NCBI GenBank assembly: GCA_020852925.1
Contig: JADYZU010000024.1
Span: forward strand, 1 to 49,264
From: Rubellimicrobium sp.
GTDB taxonomy: Bacteria; Pseudomonadota; Alphaproteobacteria; Rhodobacterales; Rhodobacteraceae
Direction: 5' to 3'
DNA length: 49,264 bases
Positions 14,918 through 26,644 of this stretch are shown here, piece by piece. The translations under genes were made by a program, and so were the position numbers. The notes beneath the pieces are model-generated. The model did not search any database and was not told where the DNA came from. It worked only from the letters and a program-made list of their open reading frames with translations. Each line of letters starts with the position of its first letter. Position 1 is the stretch's first letter.

Positions 14918-16594
14918 TCAGACCAGACCCTCGATCTGGCCGTCGGCGTTCAGGCGGATGGTGTTGGCGGCCGGCACCGAAGGCAGGCCGGGCATGGTCA
15001 TGATCTCGCCGCAGATGACGACGATGAAGCCCGCCCCGGCCGACAGCCGCACTTCGCGCACGGGCACGGTATGGCCCTCGGGGGCGCCGCGCACGTTCGG
15101 ATCGGTGGTGAAGCTGTATTGCGTCTTGGCCATGCAGACCGGCAGGTGGCCATAGCCCGCAGCCTCCCAGGCCTTGAGCTGATCGCGGATCGACTTGTCG
15201 GCGATCACCTCGCCGGCGTGGTAGATGCGCTTGGCCACGGTTTCGATCTTCTGGAACAGGCCCATGTCATCGGGGTAGAGCGGCGCGAAGTTGGCGGTGC
15301 CGCCCTCGGCGACCTTCACCACGGCGCGGGCCAGATCCTCGATCCCGGCCGAACCTTCGGCCCAGTGCCGGGCAAGGATCGCCTCGGCGCCCTGCGACGC
15401 CACGTAATCCTTCACCGCCTGGATCTCGGCCTCGGTGTCGGTGGCGAAATGGTTGATCGCCACGACCACGGGCACGCCAAAGCCCTTCACGTTGGCGATG
15501 TGCCGGCCCAGGTTCGGGCAGCCCTTCTTCACCGCATCGACGTTTTCGGGGGCAAGGTCGGCCTTGGCCACGCCGCCGTTCATCTTCATCGCGCGCACCG
15601 TGGCGACGATCACCGCCGCCGCAGGCTTCAGCCCGGCCTTGCGGCACTTGATGTCAAAGAACTTCTCGGCGCCAAGGTCGGCGCCGAAGCCCGCCTCGGT
15701 GACGACATATTCGCCCAGCTTCAGCGCCGTCTGCGTGGCGATGACCGAGTTGCAGCCATGCGCGATGTTGGCGAAAGGCCCGCCGTGCACGAAGGCGGGG
15801 TTGTTTTCCAGCGTCTGCACCAGATTCGGCTGCATCGCATCCTTGAGCAGCACGGTCATGGCGCCGTCGGCCTGGATGTCGCGGCAGGTGACCGGCTTCT
15901 TGTCGCGGGTATAGGCGACGACGATGTTGCCCAGCCGGTTCTGGAGATCCTTGAGATCCTTCGACAGGCACAGGATCGCCATGACTTCGGAGGCCACGGT
16001 GATGTCGAACCCGGTCTGGCGCGGAAAGCCGTTGGCGACGCCGCCAAGGCTCACCACCATGTCGCGCAGCGCGCGGTCGTTCATGTCCATCACCCGGCGC
16101 CAGACGATGCGGCGCGCGTCGATGTCGAGCTTGTTGCCCCAGTAGATGTGGTTGTCGATCATCGCCGAGAGCAGGTTGTGCGCCGAGGTGATCGCGTGGA
16201 AGTCGCCGGTGAAGTGGAGGTTCATTTCCTCCATCGGCACGACCTGCGCCATGCCGCCGCCGGCGGCGCCGCCCTTCATGCCGAAGTTCGGGCCGAGGCT
16301 GGCCTCGCGGATGCAGACCACGGCCTTCTTGCCGATGCGGTTCAGCCCGTCGACAAGGCCCACGGTGGTGGTCGACTTGCCTTCGCCGGCCGGGGTCGGG
16401 TTGATCGAGGTGCACAGGATCAGCTTGCCGTTCGGGCGATCCTCGAGCGAGCGGATGAACTCCTGGCTCACCTTGGCCTTGTCGTGACCGTAGGGCAACA
16501 GATGCTCGGTCGGGATGCCGAGGCGGGCGCCGATTTCCTGGATCGGCTTCTTCTTCGCCTCGCGGGCGATCTCGATATCGGTGCGGTGGGCCAT
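14918..16594 (-). CDS. fhs: Formate-tetrahydrofolate ligase
   Basis: A 558-residue ligase (10-formyl-THF synthetase) that uses ATP to attach formate to tetrahydrofolate. The P-loop is [15 protein letters not shown] near residues 66-80. Other family blocks are [46 protein letters not shown] and [14 protein letters not shown]. The length equals the family norm. AGAGGA precedes ATG 16594; a longer frame to 16672 is not supported. The reaction feeds FolD, encoded downstream. Confidence 0.97.
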   Translation of the reverse strand: MAHRTDIEIAREAKKKPIQEIGARLGIPTEHLLPYGHDKAKVSQEFIRSLEDRPNGKLILCTSINPTPAGEGKSTTTVGLVDGLNRIGKKAVVCIREASLGPNFGMKGGAAGGGMAQVVPMEEMNLHFTGDFHAITSAHNLLSAMIDNHIYWGNKLDIDARRIVWRRVMDMNDRALRDMVVSLGGVANGFPRQTGFDITVASEVMAILCLSKDLKDLQNRLGNIVVAYTRDKKPVTCRDIQADGAMTVLLKDAMQPNLVQTLENNPAFVHGGPFANIAHGCNSVIATQTALKLGEYVVTEAGFGADLGAEKFFDIKCRKAGLKPAAAVIVATVRAMKMNGGVAKADLAPENVDAVKKGCPNLGRHIANVKGFGVPVVVAINHFATDTEAEIQAVKDYVASQGAEAILARHWAEGSAGIEDLARAVVKVAEGGTANFAPLYPDDMGLFQKIETVAKRIYHAGEVIADKSIRDQLKAWEAAGYGHLPVCMAKTQYSFTTDPNVRGAPEGHTVPVREVRLSAGAGFIVVICGEIMTMPGLPSVPAANTIRLNADGQIEGLV

Positions 16595-16709
16595 CTCGGT
16601 CCTCTGATTGGCGGATTCGTCGCGCCACCAATAGCCGCTGTGCGCCGGAAACACAGGTGCGTAAGCGACCACAGCAACGTCGAAATCGGCAGAGTCCCGC
16701 AGAGCGGAA

Positions 16710-16732
16710 GGGCGCCGCGGCCTGCGGCGCCC
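16710..16732 (-). terminator. Candidate terminator hairpin downstream of ftsH (distal)
   Basis: Stem GGGCGCCG (16710-16717) and CGGCGCCC (16725-16732) with a seven-base loop, about 45 bases past the ftsH stop. No U-tract. Confidence 0.5.
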
Positions 16733-16745
16733 TGCGATCCGTAAG

Positions 16746-16763
16746 GCATCCGGCCCCGGATGC
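16746..16763 (-). terminator. Candidate terminator hairpin directly after ftsH
   Basis: The perfect arms GCATCCGG and CCGGATGC with a two-base centre lie 11 bases after the ftsH stop at 16775. Together with the hairpin at 16710-16732 it probably ends the tilS-ftsH transcript. Confidence 0.5.
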
Positions 16764-16774
16764 GGCGCTTTGCC

Positions 16775-18712
<1,938 letters not shown>

Positions 18713-18794
18713 GGAATGGCTCCCTTGGAGAGGCGAGAGGAAGGCGAGACCGGGGCCCGCCCTTTGTCCCAAGATAGGCGATGGGACGGCACAT

Positions 18795-20111
18795 TCAATC
18801 CGATAACAGGCAATCGGGGAAACCGCCACCGGGCGCGCGGATTTCGGCCGCCACCTCCGCACCCCAGCCCAGCGCCGGACAGGACAGGAGGCGCCCCCCG
18901 TCCCAGAGGGCCGGCAGCGCCAGACAGGCGGCGCGCGGACGCGGTGCCGTGGCGCCCATCTGCGCCAGCCCCGCCGCCCCCAGCGCCGCCACCCGCCGCC
19001 CGCCCGCGGCGATGCGCCAGCGCCGGTCCCAGAGCGTGATCCCCTCGCGCTCGGTCCCCTCTTCGCCCGCGACCGCCGCCGGTTCGCGCGCGACGATGAA
19101 CAGCCCGCGCGTGGCGATCATCAGGCAGCCGTGCAGCGTGGCGGTGCCCCCCCGCCCGGTGCCCCCCCCGGTGCCCCCCCCGGCGCCCCCCCCGCCCGCG
19201 ACCCGGCCCAGCGCCGCCACCAGCGCGGATTCGCGCGGGCGGAGCGGCTCTGACGCCACCGCGCCTAGCGCGCCCGCGACGATGCGCAACCGCGTCTCCT
19301 CGTCCAGCGCATCCAGCGCGGCATGATCCAGCGTCACCGTCCCCGCGATCCCCGGACGGATCAGCGCCTGCGCCGCCTCGTGCGCGCGCAAGGACAGCGC
19401 CCTGCGCGCGCGGGCCATGCGCGCCGCGGTGCCGGCAAGGCGCGCGGCGTCGATCCCGGCCTCGGCCAGCACGGGCAGCAGCGCCCGCATCCGCACCCGG
19501 TCGAACCGCGGATCCGCGTTCGAGGGATCCTCGGCATGGCCGATCCCCTGCCCCCGCGCCCAGTCGCGCAGTTCGGCCCGCCCGGTCGTCAGCAGCGGCC
19601 GCAGGATCTGCCAGCCGCCGGGCCGCACCGTCATCTGCGGCCGCATCGCCGCAAGGCCGTCCACCCCGGAGCCCCGGCGCAGCCGCAGCAGAAAGGTCTC
19701 GGCCTGGTCGTCAAGGGTATGGGCCATCAGCACATGCCCGACGGGGCCGCGCCAGTCGCCGATCAGGTCGCGCCGCGCCTGCCGCGCCCGGTCCTGAAGG
19801 TTGCCGCGCCCGTCCCAGCCTTGCCAGCGCAGGATGTCATGGGCCACGCCCAGCCCGGTGCAGGCGGCCGCGACCAGCGCCGCCTCGGCCGCGCTCGCGG
19901 CGCGAAGGCCGTGATCCACCGTCACCGCGCGCAGGGCCACCCCCCGGGGCGCGGCCCAGTGCGCGGCCAGATGCAGCATCGCCATGCTGTCGCCCCCGCC
20001 CGAGACCGCGATGCCGATCGCCGCCGGCAGCGGCCGCGGCAGCAGCCCCTCAAGCGCCGCGGCAAAGCGGCCGGGCAGGGTCAGCGGATCACGGGCAGCC
20101 GAGGCGCACAC
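18795..20111 (-). CDS. tilS: tRNA(Ile)-lysidine synthetase
   Basis: A 438-residue TilS, which modifies C34 of the minor tRNA-Ile (CAU) to lysidine using ATP so that it reads AUA. The PP-loop is [10 protein letters not shown] (about 37-46), with VDHGLR and [16 protein letters not shown] after it. The start is GTG at 20111, overlapping the end of cpoB by 23 bases, and fits the reading frame. A Gly-rich linker (GGGGAGGGTGGGTG) comes from a 12-bp tandem repeat. ftsH follows 82 bases downstream, a common bacterial pairing. Confidence 0.93.
   Translation of the reverse strand: MCASAARDPLTLPGRFAAALEGLLPRPLPAAIGIAVSGGGDSMAMLHLAAHWAAPRGVALRAVTVDHGLRAASAAEAALVAAACTGLGVAHDILRWQGWDGRGNLQDRARQARRDLIGDWRGPVGHVLMAHTLDDQAETFLLRLRRGSGVDGLAAMRPQMTVRPGGWQILRPLLTTGRAELRDWARGQGIGHAEDPSNADPRFDRVRMRALLPVLAEAGIDAARLAGTAARMARARRALSLRAHEAAQALIRPGIAGTVTLDHAALDALDEETRLRIVAGALGAVASEPLRPRESALVAALGRVAGGGGAGGGTGGGTGRGGTATLHGCLMIATRGLFIVAREPAAVAGEEGTEREGITLWDRRWRIAAGGRRVAALGAAGLAQMGATAPRPRAACLALPALWDGGRLLSCPALGWGAEVAAEIRAPGGGFPDCLLSD
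19158..19193. repeat. 12-bp in-frame tandem repeat inside tilS
   Basis: Three copies of GGTGCCCCCCCC (the third with one change) at 19158-19169, 19170-19181 and 19182-19193. On the coding strand they give a Gly-rich linker. The C8 runs make this prone to slippage and to sequencing error. Confidence 0.85.
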
Positions 20112-20901
20112 GTTCGCTCGCGGCCTGCATGGCGGCGGGCGAAGCGGCGAAGCGGCTCATGACTTCGCCCAGCGTGACGCAGGCATCGGGCCCCTGCCCC
20201 ATCTGCGCCAGCGCGGTCCCGAGGCGAAGCAGCGCATCGGGCGCCGCCGGCCCCGAGGGATCGCCCGAAAAGCTGTCGAGATAGGCGCGCGCCGCATCCG
20301 ACACCTGGCCCAGCGCCTCGAGCGCCTCGCCCCGGTGAAGCAGCGCCTGCCCGGTCATTGGCCCGCCCGGATAGGCCGCGACAAAGGACGCAAAGAGGTC
20401 AGCGGCGCCGCGAAAGTCACCGCCAGCGAGCGCCTCCTGCGCCCGCGCGTAGTCCTGCTGTTCGCTGGCGGTCAGTTCCGGCCCCGAGGTCGCGGGCGGC
20501 GTCGGCTGCGGCACGGTCGCGGCATTGTCGATCCCGCCAAGCGAGGGCGTGTCACCCAGAAGCGCGATGTCGCAGCCCGGCTCGACCTCGCACAGGCGGA
20601 ATTCCAGATCGCCGATGCGGTTGGTGCCGTCCACGGTGATCCGGTTGATGCGGAACTCGAGTTCCTCGGTCTTGGAGGTGAGGCGGGCAAGCTCGGCCTC
20701 GATCGCGTTCAGCCGCTCGAGCGGCGTATTGCCGGCCACGCCCGAGGACAACTGCCCGCTGGCCGACAGTTCGGCCCGCAGCGCGGTGATGCCCGCATAG
20801 AGCGCGCCCAGTTCCTGCCGGATGTCGGCCAGGGTCTCGGCCCCGGCCGCCGCGGGCAGCGCCAGGAACAGGACCGCCGCGATCGCCCCCCTCAGCCTCA
20901 T
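20089..20901 (-). CDS. cpoB: Cell division coordinator CpoB (YbgF)
   Basis: A 270-residue periplasmic protein that links Tol-Pal constriction to peptidoglycan synthesis. A signal peptide (cleavage near AAAGA-ET) is followed by a coiled-coil segment (residues about 24-95), a Pro/Thr linker and TPR-like repeats from about 150 ([22 protein letters not shown], then [17 protein letters not shown]). CysEVEPGC in the linker could form a disulfide. The start at 20901 follows GGGAGG. It is 14 bases downstream of pal. Confidence 0.92.
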   Translation of the reverse strand: MRLRGAIAAVLFLALPAAAGAETLADIRQELGALYAGITALRAELSASGQLSSGVAGNTPLERLNAIEAELARLTSKTEELEFRINRITVDGTNRIGDLEFRLCEVEPGCDIALLGDTPSLGGIDNAATVPQPTPPATSGPELTASEQQDYARAQEALAGGDFRGAADLFASFVAAYPGGPMTGQALLHRGEALEALGQVSDAARAYLDSFSGDPSGPAAPDALLRLGTALAQMGQGPDACVTLGEVMSRFAASPAAMQAASERVRLGCP

Positions 20902-20915
20902 GCCCGCCTCCCTGG

Positions 20916-21440
20916 TCAGCTTGTCGCCGAGATCGAGATGACGGTGACGGCGCGGCGGTTCTGCGACCAGCAGCTTTCGCTGGCGCAGGTGGCCACCGGA
21001 CGCTCCTTGCCGTAGGAGATGGTGCGCAGCCGGTTGCCCGGCACCCCGCGCGAAATCAGGTATTCGCGCACCGCATTGGCGCGCCGCGCGCCCAGCGCCA
21101 CGTTGTATTCGCGCGTGCCCTGTTCGTCGGCGTGTCCCTCGATCACGATGAGGTAGCTGGCGTTGGTCATGAGCCATTGCGCCTGACCGTCGAGCGTCTG
21201 CATCGCCGCGGGCGACAGCGTGGACTGATCGACACCGAAGAACACCCGGTCGCCCACGGTCTGGGCGAAATAGGCGGCGCTGGTCGGATCGCTGGCGCTG
21301 CCCGCCATCGCCCCGGCCCCGCCGGCCCCGCCCAGGCCGCCGTCGGCCCCGTTCGCGCCGCCGCCGAAACGGTCGGGGCGGGTGCAGGCCGGAAGGGCGA
21401 GAACGCCGATCACAAGTGCCGCTGTCAGAAACCTTCTCAT
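20916..21440 (-). CDS. pal: Peptidoglycan-associated lipoprotein Pal
   Basis: A 174-residue outer-membrane lipoprotein that binds peptidoglycan through an OmpA-like domain and TolB in the trans-envelope Tol-Pal complex. The lipobox is LPAC with the lipidated Cys at about residue 19, followed by a Gly/Ala-rich linker. The OmpA-like domain runs from about 65 and contains IVIEGHADEQGTREYNVALG and RRAVTVIS. The start at 21440 gives a proper signal peptide; the upstream in-frame ATG does not. Confidence 0.96.
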   Translation of the reverse strand: MRRFLTAALVIGVLALPACTRPDRFGGGANGADGGLGGAGGAGAMAGSASDPTSAAYFAQTVGDRVFFGVDQSTLSPAAMQTLDGQAQWLMTNASYLIVIEGHADEQGTREYNVALGARRANAVREYLISRGVPGNRLRTISYGKERPVATCASESCWSQNRRAVTVISISATS

Positions 21441-21514
21441 CGGGGCGATCCTCTCCGGCTCGTCTGGTTGGGGTGACTGTAGCACGGGCCTTGCGGCCCG
21501 GCCACGGGGGATGA

Positions 21515-22840
21515 TCAGGGCTGGAGCGGGCCCCAGGACGGGTCCGAGGCGAACCCGCCGGTCGGCACCTGATGCAGGTTGCGCCCCGAGATGTCGACCG
21601 AATAGAGCGTGGGCCCGCCACTGGGGCCAAGGGTCTCGCGCGTGAACATGATGACGCGGCCGTTCGGCGCCCAGGTCGGGCTTTCGTCGAGTTCCGAGCG
21701 CGTGAGGATCCGTTCCTCGGACCCGTCGGTGCGCATGACGCCGATGTAGAAATAGCCGCCCGCCTGCTTCACGAAGGCGATGAGATCGCCGCGCGGCGAC
21801 CAGACCGGGCTGCCGTAGCGGCCTTCGCCGAAGGAGATGCGCTGCGGCTCTCCGCCGCCCAGACCCATGATGTAGAGTTGCGATCCCCCCGAACGGTCGC
21901 TTTCGAACACGATCTGGCTGCCATCGGGCGAGAGCGAGGGCGCCGTCTCGATCGAGGGGGCCGAGGTCAGTTGCTGATGCCCGCCCGAAGCGAGATCGGT
22001 GATCCAGATGTCGGTATTGCCGCCGTTCGCCAGCGAATAGATCACCCGCCCGCCATCGCGCGAAAAGCGCGGGGTGAAGGCCATCTCGCCCGGGGCGGTG
22101 GCGACCGGCATGCGCCCGACACTGGCCACGTCCAGAAGGTTGATGCGCGGCGCCCCCGCCTCGTAGGTGGTATAAAGGATCCGGTCGCCGGTCGCGGAAA
22201 AGCGCGGCGCAAGCACCAGGGCCGAGGAATCGGTCAGATACTGGATGTTGTGGCCATCGTAGTCCATGATCGCCAGCCGCTTGAGCCGCGCGTCCTTGGG
22301 GCCGCTTTCGGCCACGAACACCACGCGGCTGTCGAAATAGCCGCCCTCGCCGGTGATGCGCGAATAGACCGCGTCGGCCACCTTGTGCCCCATGCGCCGC
22401 CAGCCCGACAGGGTGCCGGCGAACTGCAATCCCTCGCCCAGCTCGGCGCCCGAGAACACGTCATAGAGGCGGAACTTCACCGCCAGCGTGTCGCCCTGCA
22501 CCGACACCGCCCCGGTGACGAGCGCCTGCGCATTGATCGCCCGCCAGTCGGCATAGGCGATCGGGGCGTTGAAACCCGTCACCGTCGAGATGAAGCTGCC
22601 GCGGTCGATCTGGCGGAACAGGCCCGTCCCCACGAGATCGTCGATCACCACCTGCGAAATCTGCGCCGCCGCCTCTTCGGAACCGGCGGTCTCGGCCTGA
22701 AAGACCGGCAGCGCGAAGGGAAGGGGCTCGATCACGCCATCGGTGATGGTGATGCGCAGGGGCCCCCCCTGTGCCGCCGCCCCGAACGCACCCATGGTTC
22801 CGAGCGCGAGCGCGGCGATGAGGGTGAAAAACGGTCTCAT
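21515..22840 (-). CDS. tolB: Tol-Pal system beta-propeller protein TolB
   Basis: A 441-residue periplasmic protein. A signal peptide ([19 protein letters not shown]) is followed by an N-terminal domain that contacts TolA and a six-bladed propeller that binds Pal. Repeated blade signatures include [56 protein letters not shown] and [14 protein letters not shown]. It is separated from tolA by about 300 bases containing dispersed element C, so tolA and tolB may be transcribed separately. Confidence 0.96.
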   Translation of the reverse strand: MRPFFTLIAALALGTMGAFGAAAQGGPLRITITDGVIEPLPFALPVFQAETAGSEEAAAQISQVVIDDLVGTGLFRQIDRGSFISTVTGFNAPIAYADWRAINAQALVTGAVSVQGDTLAVKFRLYDVFSGAELGEGLQFAGTLSGWRRMGHKVADAVYSRITGEGGYFDSRVVFVAESGPKDARLKRLAIMDYDGHNIQYLTDSSALVLAPRFSATGDRILYTTYEAGAPRINLLDVASVGRMPVATAPGEMAFTPRFSRDGGRVIYSLANGGNTDIWITDLASGGHQQLTSAPSIETAPSLSPDGSQIVFESDRSGGSQLYIMGLGGGEPQRISFGEGRYGSPVWSPRGDLIAFVKQAGGYFYIGVMRTDGSEERILTRSELDESPTWAPNGRVIMFTRETLGPSGGPTLYSVDISGRNLHQVPTGGFASDPSWGPLQP

Positions 22841-22969
22841 GCTCTGTCCCTTCTCAACTGGCCCTCGCAGGGCCGTGCCGGAGCGGGGTCTCCCCCGGTC
22901 CCCTTAGGTCATGGCGGCAGCCGAATCCAGTGACAGCCTCGTGGCCGCAGCGGCTGCCCGGGCCGGGCC

Positions 22970-23096
22970 GGGGGCGCTTCGCCCCCCGGACCCCCCGAGG
23001 ATATTTGGGGACAGATGAATGGGCTGCCGCTCCTTCATCTTTGTCCAAATACCCCGGGGGGAGTCCGCCGCAGGCGGGCGGGGGGCAGCGCCCCCC
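22970..23096. repeat. Dispersed intergenic element, copy C (full inverted pair)
   Basis: This copy is a nearly complete palindrome of modules between tolA and tolB. Left side: hairpin GGGGGCG-ctt-CGCCCCC (22970-22986), then a plus core around 22997-23020 (GAGGATATTTGGGGACAGAT). Right side: an inverted core at about 23032-23056, hairpin CCGCC-gca-GGCGG (23065-23077) and hairpin GGGGGGC-agc-GCCCCCC (23080-23096). The loops gca and agc are the complements of tgc and gct in copies B and D. It follows the tolA stop, so it may end that transcript. Confidence 0.85.
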
Positions 23097-23139
23097 CCTG
23101 CCCGGCCGCGGCGCGCGCCGGTGCATGGCCGCTGTCCCC

Positions 23140-24327
23140 TCATCGCATCCGCATCCCCGACGGGTCGAAGGTCATCTCGACCTCGCGCCACTGCTCGTAC
23201 TTGTCGGCCGGCAACTGGTAGCCGGACTGGCTCTGGCAGCGCAGGATGGCACGGCGGGCGGACTGGTAGGCCACATCGACCGCCCCGGGGCTGCCGCCCG
23301 AGGAAGTGACCAGCCGCACGTCGTTGCCGACCACGCGTCCCTGCCGGTCGAGGTCGAAACCCACGGTGATCGTCACCATCGCCGCCTCGGATCCCGGATC
23401 GACCGCCCAGCAGCCCGAGACCGCGATGCGGAAGGCGTCGCGTTCCGATCCGGTCATCGGCGGGCCGGGGTTGCCGGTGGCCGCGGCCTGCGCGGGGGCC
23501 GATGCCACTTCGGCCGCGAGCGCGGCGGCCAGGGCATCCTCCACCGACGTATCCGGCGCGGGCGGCCGGGCCGGGGTCTCGGCGGCGGCGACCTGTGTCT
23601 GTTCCGGTTCCGGACGCGGCTGTTCCTGCGGCGGCGGCGCCGCGGGGCGCTGCGGGCGGGGCTGCGGCCGGAGCGAGACTTCGGGCGCGCCCGAGGGGGT
23701 CTCGGCCTCGGTCACGATCTCGGTCGCGGTCTCTTCGGGGGCGGTGGCGGCGGTGGCCTCCTCGGTCACGACCGGGGCATCGGCGGCGGGGGCGGCCTCT
23801 TCCTGCACCTCGGGGGCGATGTCGGCCTCGGGCGGGGGCGGGGCCACGGCCTCGGCGGCGATGCGGTCGGCCGGGCGCGGCTGCGGGCGCGCGTCGATGG
23901 CCGGGGCCGGCGGCGGCACGAAGGCCTCGGGCACCGCCATCTCGGGCGGGGCGTCCTGCACTTCGGCGGGCTGGGGCACGGGATCGGGCGGCGGGGGCGG
24001 CGGGGCCTCGTCGGCGGGGGTTTCGGGGGGGGCCTGCGGCGCTGGTTCGGGCGGCGGCGCGTCGGCCGACGCATCCGGCGGCGGGGCATCGGCCGCGGGG
24101 GGCACCGGGGCCTCGGCCGCGTCGGTCGCCGCCTCGGGCGAGGTCGCGGCCACGAGGCGGGCGTAGTCCTCGCCCGAGATGGCGGTGACTGGCGTCACCT
24201 GGAAATCCAGCGGATCGTGGCTGAGGCCCCAGCCCGACAGGAGCCAGAGGATCAGGAGCAGATGCCCCACCCCCGAGGCCCAGCCGCCGAAGGAAAGGTC
24301 GCGCAGGTTCATCCGGTCCATCACCAT
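23140..24327 (-). CDS. tolA: Cell envelope integrity protein TolA
   Basis: A 395-residue inner-membrane protein that transmits TolQR energy to TolB-Pal. One N-terminal membrane helix (about 17-35: WASGVGHLLLILWLLSGWG) precedes a long Pro/Ala/Glu-rich region (about 60-290) and a C-terminal domain with AFRIAVSGCWAVDPGS and VVGNDVRLVTSSGGSPGAVD. Unlike E. coli TolA, the middle region is Pro-rich, not a helical Lys/Ala rod. The start at 24327 or 24321 cannot be separated. Location after tolQ-tolR supports the name. Confidence 0.88.
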   Translation of the reverse strand: MVMDRMNLRDLSFGGWASGVGHLLLILWLLSGWGLSHDPLDFQVTPVTAISGEDYARLVAATSPEAATDAAEAPVPPAADAPPPDASADAPPPEPAPQAPPETPADEAPPPPPPDPVPQPAEVQDAPPEMAVPEAFVPPPAPAIDARPQPRPADRIAAEAVAPPPPEADIAPEVQEEAAPAADAPVVTEEATAATAPEETATEIVTEAETPSGAPEVSLRPQPRPQRPAAPPPQEQPRPEPEQTQVAAAETPARPPAPDTSVEDALAAALAAEVASAPAQAAATGNPGPPMTGSERDAFRIAVSGCWAVDPGSEAAMVTITVGFDLDRQGRVVGNDVRLVTSSGGSPGAVDVAYQSARRAILRCQSQSGYQLPADKYEQWREVEMTFDPSGMRMR

Positions 24328-24342
24328 GGCCCGATCGCGCCC

Positions 24343-24840
24343 CTATCCGCCGGGTTCGGCCGCGCCCGCGCCGCCCAGGCGCGGGCCACCCACATCGGTG
24401 ACAAGCCCGATGTTCGAGAACCCGCCGGCATTCAGCGCGCCCATCACCTCGGCCACGCGGTTCCAGGCGTTCTGCCCGTCGGCGCGCAGATAGATGCGGT
24501 CGCTGCGCCGTTCGGCGGCGATCGCCTGAAGCCGGCCGACCAGATCCTCGAACGGCACTTCGGTGGTCTGGATCGTCACCGCGCCGGTGGCGGTGATGGT
24601 GACGGTGAGCGGCTCTTCCTCGTCCATCGGCAGCGACGAGGCGGCGGTCCTGGGCAGTTCCACCGGCACGCCCACGGTCATGAGCGGCGCCGCCACCATG
24701 AAGATGATGAGCAGCACGAGCATCACGTCCACGAAGGGCGTGATGTTGATCTCGGACATCTGCTGCGCGCGGCCGCGCCGCCGCCGCCGGCGCCCGCCGC
24801 CGCCTCCGCCCCCGGCCTGTGGCATCACCCCCGCGCCCAT
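24343..24840 (-). CDS. tolR: Tol-Pal proton channel protein TolR
   Basis: A 165-residue ExbD/TolR family protein. After a Gly/Arg-rich cytoplasmic tail, SEINITPFVDVMLVLLIIFM marks the membrane helix with the proton-carrying Asp (VDVML). A periplasmic domain follows (LPMDEEEPLTVTITATG...). It works with TolQ as a proton-driven motor. The start at 24840 lies one base past the tolQ stop. Confidence 0.95.
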   Translation of the reverse strand: MGAGVMPQAGGGGGGGRRRRRRGRAQQMSEINITPFVDVMLVLLIIFMVAAPLMTVGVPVELPRTAASSLPMDEEEPLTVTITATGAVTIQTTEVPFEDLVGRLQAIAAERRSDRIYLRADGQNAWNRVAEVMGALNAGGFSNIGLVTDVGGPRLGGAGAAEPGG

Positions 24841-24841
24841 C

Positions 24842-25534
24842 TCAGTCTCCGAGCTGGCGCGAGAGGATGGTCGAGAATTCGTCGGCAAAGGCCTCGTAGC
24901 CGCCGGTGATGCGGTTCGCGTCGCTCGAGAGCTTGTTGTAGAACACCACCGCCGGGATCGCGGCCAGAAGGCCCAGGCCGGTGGCCAGCAATGCCTCGGC
25001 GATGCCGGGCGCCACCACGGCAAGGTTGGTGTTGCCCTGTTCCGCGATTTCGATGAAGGCGTTCATGATGCCCCAGACCGTGCCGAACAGCCCGACGAAG
25101 GGCGCGGTCGATCCGACCGTGGCCAGCACCGGCAACCCGCGCTGAAGCGATTCCGCCTCGCGGGCGATGGCCACGTCCATGCCGCGGTCGATCCGGGCAT
25201 GGGCGCCGGCGATCAGGCCGCCGTCGTTGCGGTGGCTGCGGCGCCATTCGGTCATGCCGGCGACGAATACCCGCTGGCTTGGCCCGGCGGGATCGTCGCC
25301 GATCTGGTCGTAAAGCCCGTCGAGCGGTTCGCCCGACCAGAAGGCGCGGTCGAACACCGCCGCCTCGGCCCGGGCGCGGCGATACTGGATCAGCTTGTCG
25401 ATGATGACCGCCCAGCACCAGACCGAGGCGCCGATGAGGCCCAGCATGACCAGCTTGACCGTGAAGGTCGCGCGCGCGAAAAGCGCCCACATCGTGTAAT
25501 CGGCGACTGCGTCCATCTGTCTGCCCGTATCCAT
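24842..25534 (-). CDS. tolQ: Tol-Pal proton channel protein TolQ
   Basis: A 230-residue MotA/TolQ/ExbB family protein with three membrane helices (about 20-45, 135-160 and 170-200). Family hallmarks are LPVLATVGSTAPFVGLFGTV followed by WGIMNAF, and GIAEALLATGLGLLAAIPAV. The five-to-two TolQ-TolR complex harnesses proton force during division. The start at 25534 may instead be 25516 (MDAV). The ybgC stop lies 97 bases upstream. Confidence 0.95.
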   Translation of the reverse strand: MDTGRQMDAVADYTMWALFARATFTVKLVMLGLIGASVWCWAVIIDKLIQYRRARAEAAVFDRAFWSGEPLDGLYDQIGDDPAGPSQRVFVAGMTEWRRSHRNDGGLIAGAHARIDRGMDVAIAREAESLQRGLPVLATVGSTAPFVGLFGTVWGIMNAFIEIAEQGNTNLAVVAPGIAEALLATGLGLLAAIPAVVFYNKLSSDANRITGGYEAFADEFSTILSRQLGD

Positions 25535-25631
25535 CTGCGGCCGCTTCGCCGGGCCGCTTGATCCGCCCTTAGCGCAATCGCGGGTGAAATGCCAAGAAGA
25601 AGCCCGTCACGATGCCGTTTGCGGCGGGATT

Positions 25632-26021
25632 TCACGCGATGAAGTGCCGGAACGCCACGGGAAGGCGCGTCGGCGCCCCGCGTTCGGTCAGCGCCACCAG
25701 CGTCACCGTCGCGGTGAACAGGAGCGCCGCATCGCGCCGGATCTCCTGCCGCAGCACGAGGCGCGCGGGCGTCGCGGATGTGACCGACGTCGAGATGGCC
25801 AGCACATCGTCAAAGCGCGCGGGCGCGAGGTAATCGGCCTCGACCCGGCGCACGGCAAACACCACGCCGGCCTCGTCCTTGAGCCGGGTCTGGTCGATCC
25901 CCAGCGTGCGCACCCATTCGGTGCGCGCCCGTTCGATGAAGCGCAGGTAATTGGCGTAATAGACGATCCCGGCCAGATCGGTGTCCTCGTAATAGACGCG
26001 GGTGGTGAACTGGTGGGGCAT
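25632..26021 (-). CDS. ybgC: Acyl-CoA thioesterase YbgC (hot-dog fold)
   Basis: A 129-residue thioesterase of the 4-hydroxybenzoyl-CoA/YbgC family, found next to tol-pal genes in many proteobacteria and implicated in phospholipid metabolism. Catalytic Asp lies in YYEDTDLAGIVYYANYLRFIE (near residue 13). The N-terminus MPHQFTTRVYYEDTD fits the family start. It has 30 bases between its start and the thpR stop. Confidence 0.93.
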   Translation of the reverse strand: MPHQFTTRVYYEDTDLAGIVYYANYLRFIERARTEWVRTLGIDQTRLKDEAGVVFAVRRVEADYLAPARFDDVLAISTSVTSATPARLVLRQEIRRDAALLFTATVTLVALTERGAPTRLPVAFRHFIA

Positions 26022-26051
26022 GTCCTGGCCTCTGGATGTCGTGAGCGGCCC

Positions 26052-26633
26052 TCATGGACCGGGGGGCGTGCCCGCGTCCAGCCCCGTCCGATCACCAAGC
26101 GGATAGTCGGCGAGGATCTCGTAGCGGGCGCCGTCGCTGGCCAGATGCGAACGGTAGAGCGCGAACCGCCCGACCGTGACCGGCGCAAGACCGGCCAGCG
26201 CGCCGCCCATGATCAGCCCCTGAAGCCGCACCTGTGCCCGCCGGTCGGGACTGGCCGGCAGGCGCAGCAGGCTGACATGCGGGCGAAAGCGGGCGGCGGG
26301 CAGCGCGATCCCGGCCTCGCGCAGCGCGCGGCCTACGCGCGCGTGCAGCGTCAGCAGCTCCGGCGCGGGCAGCACCGTCAGCGCCAGCACCCGTCCCCGT
26401 CCGCCCCCGAGGAAATCGGGAGGCCCCCATTCAAGCCGCACCGGCGCGGCCACCAGATGCCGCAGCCCGGCATCGAGCGCGGCCAGCGCCGTCAGCGGCT
26501 GATCGTCAAGGAAGGCAAGCGTCAGGTGCAGGTTTCCGGGCGCGATCGCCCGTCCGGTCCCGGCGCTGGCGGCGCGGCGGGCCAGGTCTTCGGCCACCTC
26601 GTCCGGCAGGGGCAGACCCAGGAAGGCGCGCAT
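26052..26633 (-). CDS. thpR: RNA 2',3'-cyclic phosphodiesterase
   Basis: A 193-residue 2H phosphoesterase that opens 2',3'-cyclic phosphates on RNA ends to 2'-phosphates. The two catalytic motifs are HLTL (near residue 36) and HVSL (near 122). The N-terminus MRAFLGLPLPDEV is typical. It lies 11 bases after ruvB and before ybgC in a leftward run of closely packed genes. Confidence 0.9.
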   Translation of the reverse strand: MRAFLGLPLPDEVAEDLARRAASAGTGRAIAPGNLHLTLAFLDDQPLTALAALDAGLRHLVAAPVRLEWGPPDFLGGGRGRVLALTVLPAPELLTLHARVGRALREAGIALPAARFRPHVSLLRLPASPDRRAQVRLQGLIMGGALAGLAPVTVGRFALYRSHLASDGARYEILADYPLGDRTGLDAGTPPGP

Positions 26634-26644
26634 TCCCCCTCCGC